Shown piece after piece: positions 1 through 8,906 of a stretch of DNA of 64,000 nt. The translations under genes were made by a program, and so were the position numbers. The notes below the pieces were generated by a model, which worked only from the letters and a program-made list of their open reading frames with translations, did not search any database and was not told the origin of the DNA. The stretch covers positions 806,001 to 870,000 of the forward strand of contig NZ_FOZW01000001.1 of NCBI RefSeq assembly GCF_900116195.1, given 5' to 3'. This DNA is from Alloyangia pacifica (lineage in GTDB: Bacteria; Pseudomonadota; Alphaproteobacteria; Rhodobacterales; Rhodobacteraceae). The first letter of the stretch is position 1. Every line of letters begins with the position of its first letter.

Positions 1-583
1 CGACCGTGCGGCCATGCGCTTCGAGGTAGCGCAGGTATACCGACCGCGCCAGCACGTCGACCTGCGCGCCACCGTCGTTGATGTAGTACTCGCGGGTGAC
101 GTCATAGCCGGCATAGGCCAGCAGCGAGGCCAGCGCATCGCCGAAGACAGCGCCGCGGGTGTGACCGACGTGCATCGGGCCGGTGGGGTTGGCCGAGACG
201 TATTCGACGTTGACCTTGAGCCCCTGCCCCATGCCCGAGCGGCCGTAATCGGTGCCCGACTTCAGCACGGCCGCCGGCAGCGCCTGCCAGACCGAGGGGT
301 CGAGGCGCAGGTTGAGAAAGCCCGGGCCGGCCACTTCGGCGAGGGCGATGCGGCTGTCGGCGCCCAGCTTGGCAGCCAGCGCCTCGGCGATGTCGCGCGG
401 CTTCTGCTTGGCGGGCTTGGCGAGCACCATCGCGGCGTTGGTCGCCATGTCGCCATGCGAGGCATCTCGCGGCGGCTCCACCGTCACGGCGGCGGTGGCG
501 AGGCCCTCGGGCAGCGCGCCTTCGGCCTGCAGCGCTTCGATCGCCTGAATCACAAGCGCGCGAATGTCGGTGAAGAGGTTCAT
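1..583 (-). CDS. argS: arginyl-tRNA synthetase, N-terminal part (cut by window edge)
   Basis: Class I aminoacyl-tRNA synthetase charging tRNA-Arg with arginine in the cytoplasm. Only the first ~194 codons are present; the rest runs off the left edge. I translated it from the ATG whose complement is CAT at 581-583. The product starts [16 protein letters not shown], has the N-terminal Add-1-type region to about residue 115, then the strand leading to [17 protein letters not shown], with the class I HIGH signature as HVGH near residues 138-141. This is typical of ArgS. It is the last gene of the leftward group dgt > antiporter > argS; a 125-bp gap separates it from the antiporter stop. The KMSKS loop cannot be seen because of the truncation. 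Confidence 0.93.
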   Translation of the reverse strand, partial: MNLFTDIRALVIQAIEALQAEGALPEGLATAAVTVEPPRDASHGDMATNAAMVLAKPAKQKPRDIAEALAAKLGADSRIALAEVAGPGFLNLRLDPSVWQALPAAVLKSGTDYGRSGMGQGLKVNVEYVSANPTGPMHVGHTRGAVFGDALASLLAYAGYDVTREYYINDGGAQVDVLARSVYLRYLEAHGRTV

Positions 584-708
584 CTGTCTGTCTCCATACG
601 GTCGGATGCTCCTCTACCATCTTGGCCCGCGGGGTCAAATGCCGAGATTGCGGGGACATGGCGGAAAGCCGGTGCGCCTCGCGGACCGGGGCCGGATGGA
701 GGGTCGCC

Positions 709-2574
709 CTACTCCGCCTTCGCCCCCTTCAGCGTGTCGTTGCCATTCTCGTCCCGCCGCGCCTCCGAGCGTTCCTCGCGCTTGGGCGCCAGCACCACCA
801 GCCGCACGCCGTCGGCTTCCTTGGGCGTGTCGTCCGGGCCGAGCAGCCGAAAGGTGCCGTTCGGCCCGAGGTCCGCCACGATCTCGGCGCGCGGGTTCTT
901 CTCGCGCCAATCCTTCATGGTGAACTCCTCGGTGAGCCGCGAGACGCGGAATTCCCAGCCCTCGGAGATGCGCGCGTTGGCCTCCCAGTAGCTCTCGTCC
1001 GGGCCGAGCCGCCGCCCACCGAGCGTCGCAGGAAGCGCGTGCCGTGTCGACGTGTCGCGCGCGCGCTTGAGCTGGAAGATGTGCTCGCGGCCAAAGTCGG
1101 TGGCAAGGTCGGTGGCCACCAGCGTGTTGTAGGCGTCGTTGTCGGTGGCGGCGATCAGGCTCTCGTAGCTGACCAGGTCGAGCCGGTGCTCGGCCGCTTC
1201 GGACAGGATGTCGCCGAAGAACGTGTCGAGCCCGGCCTCGCGCGCGTCCCGAAGGTGCGCGCGGTTGGGGTCGGCGATCAACACCGGCAGCTCGAGCTTC
1301 TTCAACGCCAGCCCCAGCGCCACCGACCAGCGCGAGCCGCCGGTGATCACCACGCCGGGCGTCTCGGTGGCGGTCTGCCCCAGGGCGCGGGCCAGCGGCG
1401 CGAGGGTGAAGCCGTGCAGCACCACCGTCGCCGCCACCAGCGCGAAGGCGAGCGCTGGGATCCGCCCCGCATCCTCGAATCCGAGCGCCACCAGCCGCTG
1501 CGCAAACAGCCCCGCCACCGCCACCAGGACCACGCCGCGCGGCCCGGTGAAGGCGACCATAAGACGCTCCTGCCACGGGACATTGGTGCCGATCAGCGAG
1601 ATCAGCACCGGCAAAGGCCGCGCCAGCAGGATCACCGAGGCCACGAAGGCCAGCGCCCGCCAGTCCAGCGAGCCCAGCATCTCGCGGCTCATGTTGGCGG
1701 CGAGCAGGATGAACACCCCCGAGACCAGCAGGATCGTCGCGTGTTCCTTGAAACGGCGCATCTCCTCGTAGCTCGGCAGGCCGGCGTTGGCGATCCACAC
1801 GCCCATCAGCGTCACCGCCAGCAGCCCGCTTTCATGCAGCACCGAGTCGGCCAGCGCGAAAACCACCAGCATCGACACGAAGAGCACCGGCACCTTCATG
1901 TACTCCGGCACCTTGCCGCGCTTGAACGCCTGCGCCAGCCCCCAGCCGCCCAGCAGTCCGAGCGCCGAGGCCGCGAGGATACCGACGATCATGTCGACCA
2001 TCGCCTCGCCCAGCGAGGCCGCGTCGGCAAGCACAGAGACCACCTCGAAAGCCAGAACAGCGGCCAGCGCGCCGACGGGATCGTTGACGATCGCCTCCCA
2101 TTGCAGCAACGCGGCGGGACGGTGTTTCAGCCGCGCCTGGCGCAACAGCGGCGCGATCACCGTCGGGCCGGTGACGATCATGATGCCGCCGAAGACCGCC
2201 GCGCTCTCCCAGCTCAGCCCCGCCACCCAGTGCAGCGCCGCCGCCGAGGCGATCCAGCCGAGCGGCGCGCCGACGAAGATCAGCCGCCGCACACCCAGCC
2301 GGGCATCGCGCAACCCCTGGAAGTTCAGCGTCAGCCCGCCCTCGAAGAGGATGATCGCCACGGCGATCGCCAGCATCGGCTCCATCAGGTCGCCGAAATC
2401 GCCGCGCGGATCGAGGACGCCAAGCCCCGGCCCGATGGCCAGACCCGCCACCAGCATCACCACGATTGCCGGCAATTTCATCCGCCAGGCCAGCCATTGC
2501 GAGCCGACGCCGAGCGCGCCAACGAGGGCAAAGCCCAGCAGCGGGTCGATGCCGCCTGTTTCAGGTCCCGTCAT
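709..2574 (-). CDS. CPA1-type cation/proton antiporter with C-terminal RCK/TrkA-N domain
   Basis: Inner-membrane monovalent cation:proton antiporter of 621 residues. Roughly residues 10-400 are a run of about a dozen hydrophobic segments. They contain the CPA1 markers FEGGL near residue 77 and VNDPVG near 163-168 (the Asn-Asp pair of NhaP/CPA1 carriers, normally in the ion site). From about residue 407 a cytoplasmic Rossmann-like RCK_N/TrkA-N domain begins (VVITGGSRWS, then IADPNRAHL and AATDND), which in this family binds nucleotides and gates transport. A charged tail of about 100 residues follows. The ATG is preceded by a short spacer after dgt, so cotranscription with dgt and argS is likely. 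Whether it moves Na+ or K+ cannot be told from sequence. Confidence 0.9.
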   Translation of the reverse strand: MTGPETGGIDPLLGFALVGALGVGSQWLAWRMKLPAIVVMLVAGLAIGPGLGVLDPRGDFGDLMEPMLAIAVAIILFEGGLTLNFQGLRDARLGVRRLIFVGAPLGWIASAAALHWVAGLSWESAAVFGGIMIVTGPTVIAPLLRQARLKHRPAALLQWEAIVNDPVGALAAVLAFEVVSVLADAASLGEAMVDMIVGILAASALGLLGGWGLAQAFKRGKVPEYMKVPVLFVSMLVVFALADSVLHESGLLAVTLMGVWIANAGLPSYEEMRRFKEHATILLVSGVFILLAANMSREMLGSLDWRALAFVASVILLARPLPVLISLIGTNVPWQERLMVAFTGPRGVVLVAVAGLFAQRLVALGFEDAGRIPALAFALVAATVVLHGFTLAPLARALGQTATETPGVVITGGSRWSVALGLALKKLELPVLIADPNRAHLRDAREAGLDTFFGDILSEAAEHRLDLVSYESLIAATDNDAYNTLVATDLATDFGREHIFQLKRARDTSTRHALPATLGGRRLGPDESYWEANARISEGWEFRVSRLTEEFTMKDWREKNPRAEIVADLGPNGTFRLLGPDDTPKEADGVRLVVLAPKREERSEARRDENGNDTLKGAKAE

Positions 2575-2684
2575 TCAGCGCCCTTTCGCCTGGCTGCGTC
2601 CTCCCGCCGCCATGATCTGGCGCGCGGGTGCGATCTGTCCAGTGCGATGAGGACCCATGGGAGTCCGGTCCGCCGAACAGCGCC

Positions 2685-3860
2685 TCAGCGCGCGTCGTGC
2701 AGGATGTCGGTGCCAGTCAGCTTGGCGTGCTGCAGCAGCGCGAAACGGTCGGTCATCCCGGCGACGTAATCGGCCACCATCCGCGCCAGCTCGGTCTCGC
2801 CGGTGGGATCGGTCGCGCGCCAGCGGGCCGGCAGCAGCAGCGGGTTGTCCATGTAGATCGGGAAAAGCTCCATCAGCGCCTGGGTCACCTTCTCACGGAT
2901 CACCACCACCGAAGGCGCGCGGTACATGCGCGTGAAAAGGAAGTGCCGCACCTGCTTCAGTTCCTGGAACATCTCGTCCGAGAAGGCCACCACCGGCCGC
3001 CCGAGACGGCGGATGTCGTCGCAGCTCTCAGGGTTTGCGGCCTGAAGCCGCGCGCGGCTGGTGTCGATCACGTCGCTGACCATGTAGCCGAACACACGGC
3101 GCAGCGCCTCGTGGCGGCGGCGGTAGGCGTCAAGCTGCGGGTAAAGCCGGTCGACCTCGGCATAGGCGGGCTTTATCAGCGGCAGCTCGGCGATCTCTTC
3201 CTCGGTGAAGAGCCCGGCGCGCAGCCCGTCCTGCAGGTCGTGGTTGTTGTAGGCCACGTCGTCGGCGATGGCGGCAACCTGCGCCTCTCCGCTGGCATGG
3301 GTGTCCAGCTCGAGATCGTGCTCGGCGTTGTACTCGGCCAGCGCCAGTGGCAGCGTCTCGCCCGCCTTCAGCGGCAGAAGCGGGCCATTGTGCTTGGCGA
3401 TGCCCTCGAGCGTGTCCCAGGTGAGGTTGAGCCCGTCGAACTCGGCGTAGTGGCATTCGAGACGGGTGACGATGCGCAGGGTCTGGGCGTTGTGATCAAA
3501 GCCGCCGTAGGGCGCCATGAGCGCGTGCATCGCGTCCTCGCCGGTGTGGCCGAAGGGCGTGTGACCAAGGTCATGCGCCAGCGCCACCGCCTCGGTGAGG
3601 TCGGTGTTCAACCCCAGCGCGCCGGCCATGGTACGCGCCACCTGCGCCACCTCGATGCTGTGGGTCAGCCGCGTGCGGTAGAAATCGCCCTCGTGCTCGA
3701 CGAAGACCTGGGTCTTGTGCTTCAGCCTGCGGAAGGCGGAGCTGTGGATGATCCGGTCGCGGTCGCGCTGGAAACAGGAGCGGAAGGTGCTCTCCTCCTC
3801 CGCCACGCGGCGCGGCCGTGCCCCCTCGGGATCGCAGGAATAGATCGCCATCTGCCTCAT
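2685..3860 (-). CDS. dgt: deoxyguanosinetriphosphate triphosphohydrolase-like protein
   Basis: HD-domain dNTP triphosphohydrolase, 391 residues, hydrolysing dNTPs to deoxynucleoside plus triphosphate. The hallmark N-terminal segment FQRDRDRIIHSSAFRRLKHKTQV is at about residues 30-52 (here broken across its key residues R32, D33, H39, R44). Metal-binding HD residues are visible: H67 (RLTHS), H96-D97 (AHDLGHTPFGH) and an aspartate in AIADDVAYNNHD. Its length fits the type 2 (non-E. coli) Dgt group. The open frame continues upstream into the iron-sulfur carrier gene on the other strand, so I place the start at the ATG complement 3858-3860; an ATG nine bases later (3851) is equally possible. It heads the leftward group ending in argS and is divergent from the A-type carrier. 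Confidence 0.9.
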   Translation of the reverse strand: MRQMAIYSCDPEGARPRRVAEEESTFRSCFQRDRDRIIHSSAFRRLKHKTQVFVEHEGDFYRTRLTHSIEVAQVARTMAGALGLNTDLTEAVALAHDLGHTPFGHTGEDAMHALMAPYGGFDHNAQTLRIVTRLECHYAEFDGLNLTWDTLEGIAKHNGPLLPLKAGETLPLALAEYNAEHDLELDTHASGEAQVAAIADDVAYNNHDLQDGLRAGLFTEEEIAELPLIKPAYAEVDRLYPQLDAYRRRHEALRRVFGYMVSDVIDTSRARLQAANPESCDDIRRLGRPVVAFSDEMFQELKQVRHFLFTRMYRAPSVVVIREKVTQALMELFPIYMDNPLLLPARWRATDPTGETELARMVADYVAGMTDRFALLQHAKLTGTDILHDAR

Positions 3861-3909
3861 GCCTTTCACGTGCCTCGTCTTGCGGCCCGGCCCGATGCAT
3901 GTCAGGCGG

Positions 3910-3938
3910 TTGCCGCTGCTCTTGCGGATCCCTATATT
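3910..3938 (+). promoter_or_regulatory. putative sigma-70 promoter of the A-type carrier gene
   Basis: TTGCCG at 3910-3915 and TATATT at 3933-3938 are separated by exactly 17 bases. Transcription would start near 3945, leaving a leader of about 30 bases before the ATG at 3975. It sits in the 114-bp divergent gap between dgt and the carrier gene. Seen by eye only. Confidence 0.5.
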
Positions 3939-3974
3939 ATGGACCGACCGGGAGATAAACCTTTGAGGCACCCC

Positions 3975-4298
3975 ATGAACCTGCCCCCGAAAGTGACTGA
4001 CCGCGCCTATGAGCGTCTCGCCGAGATCGGCGCCGGCGCGCAGGGCAAGGCCCTGCGTGTGGCCGTCGAGGGCGGCGGCTGCTCGGGCTTCCAGTACGAC
4101 ATCAAGCTCGACGAGGCCGCCGAGGACGATCTCGTGCTCGAACGTGCCGGCGAGCGCGTGGTGGTCGACAGCGTTTCGCTGCCCTTCCTCGCCGATGCGG
4201 TGATCGACTTCTCCGAGGAGCTGATCGGCGCGCGCTTCACCATCGAGAACCCGAACGCCACGAGTTCCTGCGGCTGCGGCACCAGCTTCTCGATGTAA
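3975..4298 (+). CDS. erpA: A-type iron-sulfur carrier protein (ErpA/IscA/HesB family)
   Basis: Small cytoplasmic iron-sulfur cluster carrier, 107 residues, that delivers Fe-S clusters to apo-proteins. The three conserved cysteines are all present: C36 in VEGGGCSGFQYD and C99/C101 in SSCGCGTSF. Length is standard. The ATG at 3975 follows the stop of an upstream pseudo-frame and lies behind a good 17-bp-spaced promoter. It is a single-gene unit, divergent from dgt and closed by an intrinsic terminator at 4334-4360. The Fe-S assembly (suf/isc) operon is not in this window, so the carrier acts from a separate locus. ErpA versus IscA cannot be separated with certainty; the short C-terminus after the CGCG motif suits either. 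Confidence 0.88.
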   Translation: MNLPPKVTDRAYERLAEIGAGAQGKALRVAVEGGGCSGFQYDIKLDEAAEDDLVLERAGERVVVDSVSLPFLADAVIDFSEELIGARFTIENPNATSSCGCGTSFSM

Positions 4299-4333
4299 CC
4301 CGCCGCACGACGGCTCAGTCCAATGCGCCAAAA

Positions 4334-4360
4334 GGCCGCGGCACCCGCCGCGGCCCTTTT
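4334..4360 (+). terminator. intrinsic terminator of the A-type carrier gene
   Basis: Nine-bp perfect stem GGCCGCGGC (4334-4342) / GCCGCGGCC (4347-4355), four-base loop, followed by CTTTT. It starts 36 bases after the stop codon. Confidence 0.82.
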
Positions 4361-4481
4361 CGTTGGCCTATCAAGACCCCCCGCGACATACCTGAAGTCG
4401 ACCGCGACACGAGGGCCTTTCCCCCGCACGGTCAATGACAAGCTCACCCCGAGCCTCAACATCATCCAGCAAACCCCTGCG

Positions 4482-4516
4482 AAAAAACAAAAAAGCGCGC
4501 CACAACCGGACGCGCC
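4482..4516 (-). terminator. intrinsic terminator of recA
   Basis: On the minus strand, a GCGCGTCC / GGCGCGC stem (one bulged T) with a six-base loop is followed by TTTTTTG and a further run of T. It lies about 80 bases beyond the recA stop, behind a copy of the dispersed repeat. Together with 4334-4360 it closes the convergent 294-bp gap 4299-4592, which holds no gene. Confidence 0.7.
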
Positions 4517-4586
4517 CTTCTTCTCTTTCAAAATACGCCGGGGTGAATTGGCCGCAGGCCAAGAGGGGCCGCGCCCCTCCCGCCCC
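4517..4586. repeat. dispersed intergenic repeat, copy 1
   Basis: Arm CTTCTTCTCTTTCAAAATACGC at 4517-4538, then GGGGTGAATTGGCCGCAGGCCAAGAGGGGC. The whole ~50 bp recurs almost unchanged, in the opposite orientation, at 42526-42573. It contains the palindrome TTGGCCGCAGGCCAA and a GAGGGGCCGCGCCCCTC hairpin. It abuts the recA stop. Only one arm of the inverted repeat is present in this copy. Confidence 0.8.
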
Positions 4587-4592
4587 GAGCGA

Positions 4593-5660
4593 TCAATCCT
4601 CGGTCACGTCCCCGTCTTCCTCGGACATGTGGAAATCCAGCCCATGCGCCGCGCGGATCTTGTCCTCGATCTCATTGGCGATCTGACTGTTTTCCTTGAG
4701 GAAGGTCTTGGCGTTCTCGCGGCCCTGGCCGATACGCTCGTCGCCGTAGGAATACCAGGCACCGGACTTGTCGACCACGCCGGCCTTCACTCCGAGGTCC
4801 AGCAGTTCGCCGGTCTTGGAGATGCCCTCGCCATACATGATGTCGAACTCGACCTGCTTGAACGGCGGCGCGACCTTGTTCTTCACCACCTTCACGCGGG
4901 TCTGGTTGCCGACCACCTCGTCGCGGTCCTTGATCGCGCCAATGCGGCGGATGTCGAGGCGCACAGAGCTGTAAAACTTCAGCGCGTTGCCGCCGGTGGT
5001 GGTTTCGGGCGAGCCGAACATCACGCCGATCTTCATGCGGATCTGGTTGATGAAGATCACCATGCAGTTCGAGCGGCTGATCGAGGCGGTGAGCTTGCGC
5101 ATCGCCTGGCTCATCAGGCGCGCGTGCACGCCGACCGAGCTGTCGCCCATGTCGCCCTCGAGCTCGCTCTTGGGGGTCAGCGCGGCGACGGAGTCGACCA
5201 CCACCAAGCTGACCGCGCCGGAGCGCACCAGCGTGTCGGTGATTTCCAGCGCCTGTTCGCCGGTGTCCGGCTGCGAGATCAGCAGCTCGTCGAGGTCGAC
5301 GCCCAGCTTCTTGGCGTATTGCGGATCGAGCGCATGTTCGGCGTCGACGAAGGCGCAGACGCCGCCCTTCTTCTGTTCCTCGGCCACGGCATGCAGCGTC
5401 AGCGTGGTCTTGCCCGAGCTTTCCGGGCCGTAGATCTCGATGATCCGGCCCTTGGGCAGGCCTCCGATGCCGAGGGCGATGTCGAGCCCGAGCGAGCCGG
5501 TCGAGGTCGCCTCGATGTCGCGCAGGGCGTTGTCGCCGCCCAGCTTCATGATCGAGCCTTTGCCGAACTGCCGCTCGATCTGGGCCAGCGCCGAGTCGAG
5601 TGCCTTTTGCCGGTCCGCGTTTCGCTTGCTGTCCATAGTCAGAAGATCTGCCGTTGCCAT
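4593..5660 (-). CDS. recA: RecA recombinase
   Basis: 355-residue ATP-dependent strand-exchange protein for homologous recombination and LexA co-cleavage in the SOS response. Walker A is GPESSGKTT at residues 78-86. The motif [12 protein letters not shown], the central [16 protein letters not shown] segment, the L1/L2 region with [19 protein letters not shown] and the acidic C-terminal tail ([11 protein letters not shown]) are all typical. Length matches family norms. The ATG (complement 5658-5660) follows a purine-rich AAATCAT segment rather than a strong ribosome site. It is a single gene with an SOS box and promoter upstream (5712-5756) and its own terminator. GTA-delivered DNA is integrated by RecA in Rhodobacter, so it is functionally linked to the cluster at 25-39 kb. 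Confidence 0.98.
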   Translation of the reverse strand: MATADLLTMDSKRNADRQKALDSALAQIERQFGKGSIMKLGGDNALRDIEATSTGSLGLDIALGIGGLPKGRIIEIYGPESSGKTTLTLHAVAEEQKKGGVCAFVDAEHALDPQYAKKLGVDLDELLISQPDTGEQALEITDTLVRSGAVSLVVVDSVAALTPKSELEGDMGDSSVGVHARLMSQAMRKLTASISRSNCMVIFINQIRMKIGVMFGSPETTTGGNALKFYSSVRLDIRRIGAIKDRDEVVGNQTRVKVVKNKVAPPFKQVEFDIMYGEGISKTGELLDLGVKAGVVDKSGAWYSYGDERIGQGRENAKTFLKENSQIANEIEDKIRAAHGLDFHMSEEDGDVTED

Positions 5661-5711
5661 GATTTCCGATCCTTATTTCATACCGCGTCCGGGGCGGCAA
5701 TCGCTGCTTTT

Positions 5712-5756
5712 GTTCGCCTCTTGTTCTTATTGGGGTTATGAGACCAAAAGGAGAAC
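5712..5756 (-). promoter_or_regulatory. recA SOS (LexA) box and promoter region
   Basis: GTTC-N7-GTTC, the alphaproteobacterial LexA motif, is exact at 5712-5726 (read on the plus strand), 52-66 bp upstream of recA. A second, imperfect copy (GTTC-N7-GGTC on the minus strand, 5742-5756) falls inside the spacer of a plausible minus-strand promoter with -35 TTGAAA and -10 CATAAC. Binding at either site would cover the promoter. Confidence 0.72.
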
Positions 5757-5842
5757 ATTTCAAGCACCATCTGTTCTCACTGTTGCGAAACAGGGTTAAA
5801 GAGTGGTTTATCGACAAAAAGACCACGGTGTGAGGCAGGGGT

Positions 5843-6436
5843 ATGCTGGTTTTCTGGAAGGCGCGGCTTGTGCTGCTCGCGGTCCCCAAGACGGGGACAT
5901 CGGCCTATGAGACAGCACTTGGGCCGCACGCCTCGATAAGCGTGCTCGACCCGCCCGAGCTGAAGCACGCGCCGGTTTACCGATACAACCGTTTCTTCCG
6001 CCCGATGTTCGAGAAAATGGGCGTCGAGCACATGGAGCTGATGGCGGTGGTGCGCGAGCCCGTGTCCTGGCTCGGCTCGTGGTACCGCTATCGCCAGCGC
6101 GACTTTCTCGACGGCAAGCCCACCTCGACCCGCGGCCTCAGCTTCGATCAGTTCGTCGAGGCCTACACCCGCGGCGAGCGCCCGCCCTACGCCAATGTCG
6201 GCAGCCAGGCGAAATTCGTCGAGCCGCGCCCCAACGGCACCGAGGTCAGCCATCTTTTCAAATACGAGAACCAGGCGGCGATCACCGCCTTTCTCGAAGA
6301 GCGCCTCGGGCTGAGCCTCGACCTGCCGCGCGAGAACGTCTCGCCCCGCGCCGATCTCGCGCTCTCCGCGGAACTCGAGGCGCGGCTGCGGCGCAAATGC
6401 GCGGCGGATTTCGAGCTCTGGGAGCGCGCCCGCTAG
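5843..6436 (+). CDS. sulfotransferase-fold P-loop protein, unknown substrate
   Basis: 197-residue protein with the two PAPS-binding signatures of the sulfotransferase fold. The 5'-phosphosulfate loop is VPKTGTSA at residues 14-21, and the 3'-phosphate segment is VVREPVSWLGSWYRY near 69-83, with the conserved Arg71 and Ser75. The family transfers sulfate from PAPS to a hydroxyl or amine, but the acceptor is unknown. It is short for a sulfotransferase and lacks a membrane anchor. Close homologues in Rhodobacteraceae are often labelled gamma-glutamyl kinase, which the sequence does not support. The start ATG follows GAGGCAGGGGT. It sits convergent with cckA (14 bases between stops) and downstream of the divergent recA promoter. 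Confidence 0.72.
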   Translation: MLVFWKARLVLLAVPKTGTSAYETALGPHASISVLDPPELKHAPVYRYNRFFRPMFEKMGVEHMELMAVVREPVSWLGSWYRYRQRDFLDGKPTSTRGLSFDQFVEAYTRGERPPYANVGSQAKFVEPRPNGTEVSHLFKYENQAAITAFLEERLGLSLDLPRENVSPRADLALSAELEARLRRKCAADFELWERAR

Positions 6437-6450
6437 ACCGTCAGGCCGGC

Positions 6451-8769
6451 TCAGCCCAGCTGCTGCCGCACCGTCTCGGTCAACTCGCTCAGCGAGAAGG
6501 GCTTGGGCAGGAAGACCGAGTTGGGCACTGCCACGCGGCTCTTGTCGAGCGACTCCTCGGCGTAGCCTGACACGAAGACCACCCGCGTGCCGGGCCGTTT
6601 TTCTAGTGCGCGGCGCACCCAGCTTGGCCCGTCGAGGCCGGGCATCACCACGTCCGTGACAAAGACATCGACCTTCAGCGTCTCGTCTTCGAGGACCTCG
6701 AGCGCCTGTTCCGCGGTCTCGGCTTCGATCACCGTGAAGCCGCGCAGGCGCAGTGCGCGGGTTGCAAAGGCGCGCACCGGTGCCTCGTCCTCGACCACCA
6801 GCACCACGCTGCCGTCCCGCGCCGCCGCCGCCGGTGCGGCCTCGGCGGGGGCCAGCTCGGGCTCCGCGATTTCTTCGTAGGCCGGGAACAGCAGGGTGAA
6901 GCAGCTGCCCTCGCCCGGAACGCTGTCGATGAAGATGAAGCCCCCCGTCTGCTTTACGATGCCGTAGACGGTGGACAGACCGAGCCCGGTGCCCTCGCCG
7001 GTGCGCTTGGTGGTGAAGAAGGGCTCGAAGACCTTCTGCAGCTTGTCCTGCGGGATGCCTGATCCCTGATCGATCACCTTGACGCAGGCATAGGCCCCTG
7101 GCTCCACCTTCGCGCGATCGCGCAGCAGCGGCTCGTGCACCACGCAGCGCTCGCTCTCGATGACGATCTCACCGCCCTCGGGCATCGCATCGCGCGCGTT
7201 CACCACGAGGTTCATCATCACCTGTTCGAGCTGCCTACGGTCGCCGCGGATCGGCGGCAGCACCGGATCGTGGCGCAGGGTCAGATGGACTCTCTCGCCG
7301 ACCAGACGGTTCAGAAGGTGCGTCAAATCGGACAGCGTGTCGCGCAGGTCGAGCATCTCGACACTCAACGTCTGTTTGCGCGAGAAGGCCAGCAGCTGGC
7401 CGACCAGCGAGGCGGCGCGGTTGGCGTTCTGGTTGATCTGCATGAGATCGGCATAATCCGCGTCGCCCTGATCATGCCGCAGCAGCAGCAGATCGCAATG
7501 GCCGGAAATGGCGGTCAGTAGATTGTTGAAATCATGCGCCACGCCGCCGGCGAGCTGGCCGATGGCCTGCATCTTCTGGCTTTGCACGAACTGCGCCTCG
7601 AGCGATTTCAGCTCGGTCGCGTCGTTGAGCACCGCCACCAGCTCGGCCTGCCCGGCCTGAATGACGCAGTTGAGCGTGACCTGCACGAAGACCTCGCGTT
7701 CGGGACGCACGAGGCGCAGGAATTCCGACCGATGCAAGCCGCGCCCGACCGCGGCATCGGCGAGCCAGTCGGTGATCGAACGTCCCAGCCCCTCCATGTG
7801 TTCGTCGACGGTGCTGCCGTCGGCGCTCTGGACCTCGAGCATGCGGCAGGCCTCGGCATTGGCGCGCAGGATGCGGCCGTCCGGCGCGAGGCGCAGCAAG
7901 GGAACCGGCAGTTCATCGACGCCGTCACGCACCCCTGCCGGCTGCGGGTCTTGCTCCGGCATCGGGTGGAGCACGACCTCCTGCCGGCCGACGCCGGCGT
8001 CGGAGCAGCGAATCTGCACGTTGCGGACCCCCGAGGGGGTGACGATCTGCTGCACCTTTCCCGAGCGCGGCGGCGTCTCCAGCACCTCGTCGAGCCGTTT
8101 GACCCGCCGTCCCAGAAGGGTCCGCGCCGCGGCGTTCATGTAGAGCACCGCGCCACTGCGCCCGACGGTGAGCACCGGGGCATCGCCCGCCGCGTTCTGC
8201 GCCTCTGCCACGGCAACGGTCTCGGCGGTCGGACCGGTGCTGCCCGTCGGCAGGCGTTCTATCCGCCAGCAGCTCAGCTCGCCTGCGGAAATCACGGTGA
8301 CCCGGTGGCGGCCAGCCGGGGTCGCCACGTCCTCGCTCGCGCCACGCGCGCCCGCCAGCAGCCGCAGCCGCTGCATCATCATATCGGCATCCGGCAGCAC
8401 CACGCCGAGCCGATCGGCCAGGGTTTCCCCGGTTCCGAAAGCCGCGAGCGCGGCATCATTGGCAAACAGCAGGCGGCCATCGGCCGCCTCGATCAGCGCC
8501 GGGGCCGGATCGGCCTCTGCGAGGCGGCGCAGCGTTGCAAAGGCCCGCCCGGCGCGGCGCACCGCCAGCAGCCGCCGCAACCCCATCAGCACGCCTAGCG
8601 CAAGGAATGCCCCCGCCGCCGCAAAAAGCGCGGGGGCGGCGGAATGCCCAGGCAGAAGCACGCCAATTGTCAGGCAGGCGCCCCCCGCCCCGACCAGGGC
8701 CAGCCCCGGCAGTACCTGCCGCAGCCGCGCGGGCCCGTCCTGTTCCTCGTAAGACGCGGTTGGCGTCAC
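6451..8769 (-). CDS. cckA: cell-cycle hybrid histidine kinase CckA
   Basis: 772-residue membrane hybrid kinase heading the CckA-ChpT-CtrA phosphorelay. Order of parts: two transmembrane helices (about 16-41 and 43-64); two PAS-like sensor regions (about 80-175 and 285-390); the dimerisation/phosphoacceptor helix with H412 in [17 protein letters not shown]; the ATPase domain with [16 protein letters not shown], and GEGTGLGLS near 591-599; and a C-terminal receiver (about 655-772) with D706 in [13 protein letters not shown] plus the fused receiver is diagnostic of CckA. In Rhodobacter capsulatus this relay, acting through CtrA, controls GTA gene expression and particle release as well as motility. 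A CtrA-like site lies upstream at 8822-8836. Confidence 0.95.
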   Translation of the reverse strand: MTPTASYEEQDGPARLRQVLPGLALVGAGGACLTIGVLLPGHSAAPALFAAAGAFLALGVLMGLRRLLAVRRAGRAFATLRRLAEADPAPALIEAADGRLLFANDAALAAFGTGETLADRLGVVLPDADMMMQRLRLLAGARGASEDVATPAGRHRVTVISAGELSCWRIERLPTGSTGPTAETVAVAEAQNAAGDAPVLTVGRSGAVLYMNAAARTLLGRRVKRLDEVLETPPRSGKVQQIVTPSGVRNVQIRCSDAGVGRQEVVLHPMPEQDPQPAGVRDGVDELPVPLLRLAPDGRILRANAEACRMLEVQSADGSTVDEHMEGLGRSITDWLADAAVGRGLHRSEFLRLVRPEREVFVQVTLNCVIQAGQAELVAVLNDATELKSLEAQFVQSQKMQAIGQLAGGVAHDFNNLLTAISGHCDLLLLRHDQGDADYADLMQINQNANRAASLVGQLLAFSRKQTLSVEMLDLRDTLSDLTHLLNRLVGERVHLTLRHDPVLPPIRGDRRQLEQVMMNLVVNARDAMPEGGEIVIESERCVVHEPLLRDRAKVEPGAYACVKVIDQGSGIPQDKLQKVFEPFFTTKRTGEGTGLGLSTVYGIVKQTGGFIFIDSVPGEGSCFTLLFPAYEEIAEPELAPAEAAPAAAARDGSVVLVVEDEAPVRAFATRALRLRGFTVIEAETAEQALEVLEDETLKVDVFVTDVVMPGLDGPSWVRRALEKRPGTRVVFVSGYAEESLDKSRVAVPNSVFLPKPFSLSELTETVRQQLG

Positions 8770-8821
8770 GCGGTCATCCCTTTCGATCCGTATCCCCGCG
8801 CATCATGTCGCATGACCTGGC

Positions 8822-8836
8822 TTAACCAAAAGTGAA
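8822..8836. promoter_or_regulatory. CtrA-like binding site upstream of cckA
   Basis: TTAA at 8822-8825 and TGAA at 8833-8836 with a seven-base spacer (TTAACCAAAAGTGAA). This matches the CtrA motif TTAA-N7-TTAA at seven of eight positions. It is 53-67 bp before the cckA start, a promoter-proximal position. Confidence 0.4.
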
Positions 8837-8871
8837 TCACCCCATGACCAAGCGTCAGGGCAACCGCCGGC

Positions 8872-8904
8872 GCTGCGACTGTGCTGCGACTGTGCTGCGC
8901 CCGT
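8872..8904. repeat. three tandem 11-bp units
   Basis: GCTGCGACTGT is repeated exactly at 8872-8882 and 8883-8893, followed by a degenerate third unit GCTGCGCCCGT at 8894-8904. The array ends two bases from the rsmB-like stop codon. No function is apparent. Confidence 0.75.
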
Positions 8905-8906
8905 GC

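Noticed and set aside
622..2769. 715-codon plus-strand ORF opposite the antiporter
   Set aside because: Shadow frame of a GC-rich gene: His/Arg/Gln-rich, low-complexity protein without any family motif. The minus strand encodes a clear CPA1 carrier.
5843..6436. Gamma-glutamyl kinase
   Set aside because: That name is attached to homologues, but there is no amino-acid-kinase fold; the P-loop and 3'-phosphate motifs are of the sulfotransferase type.
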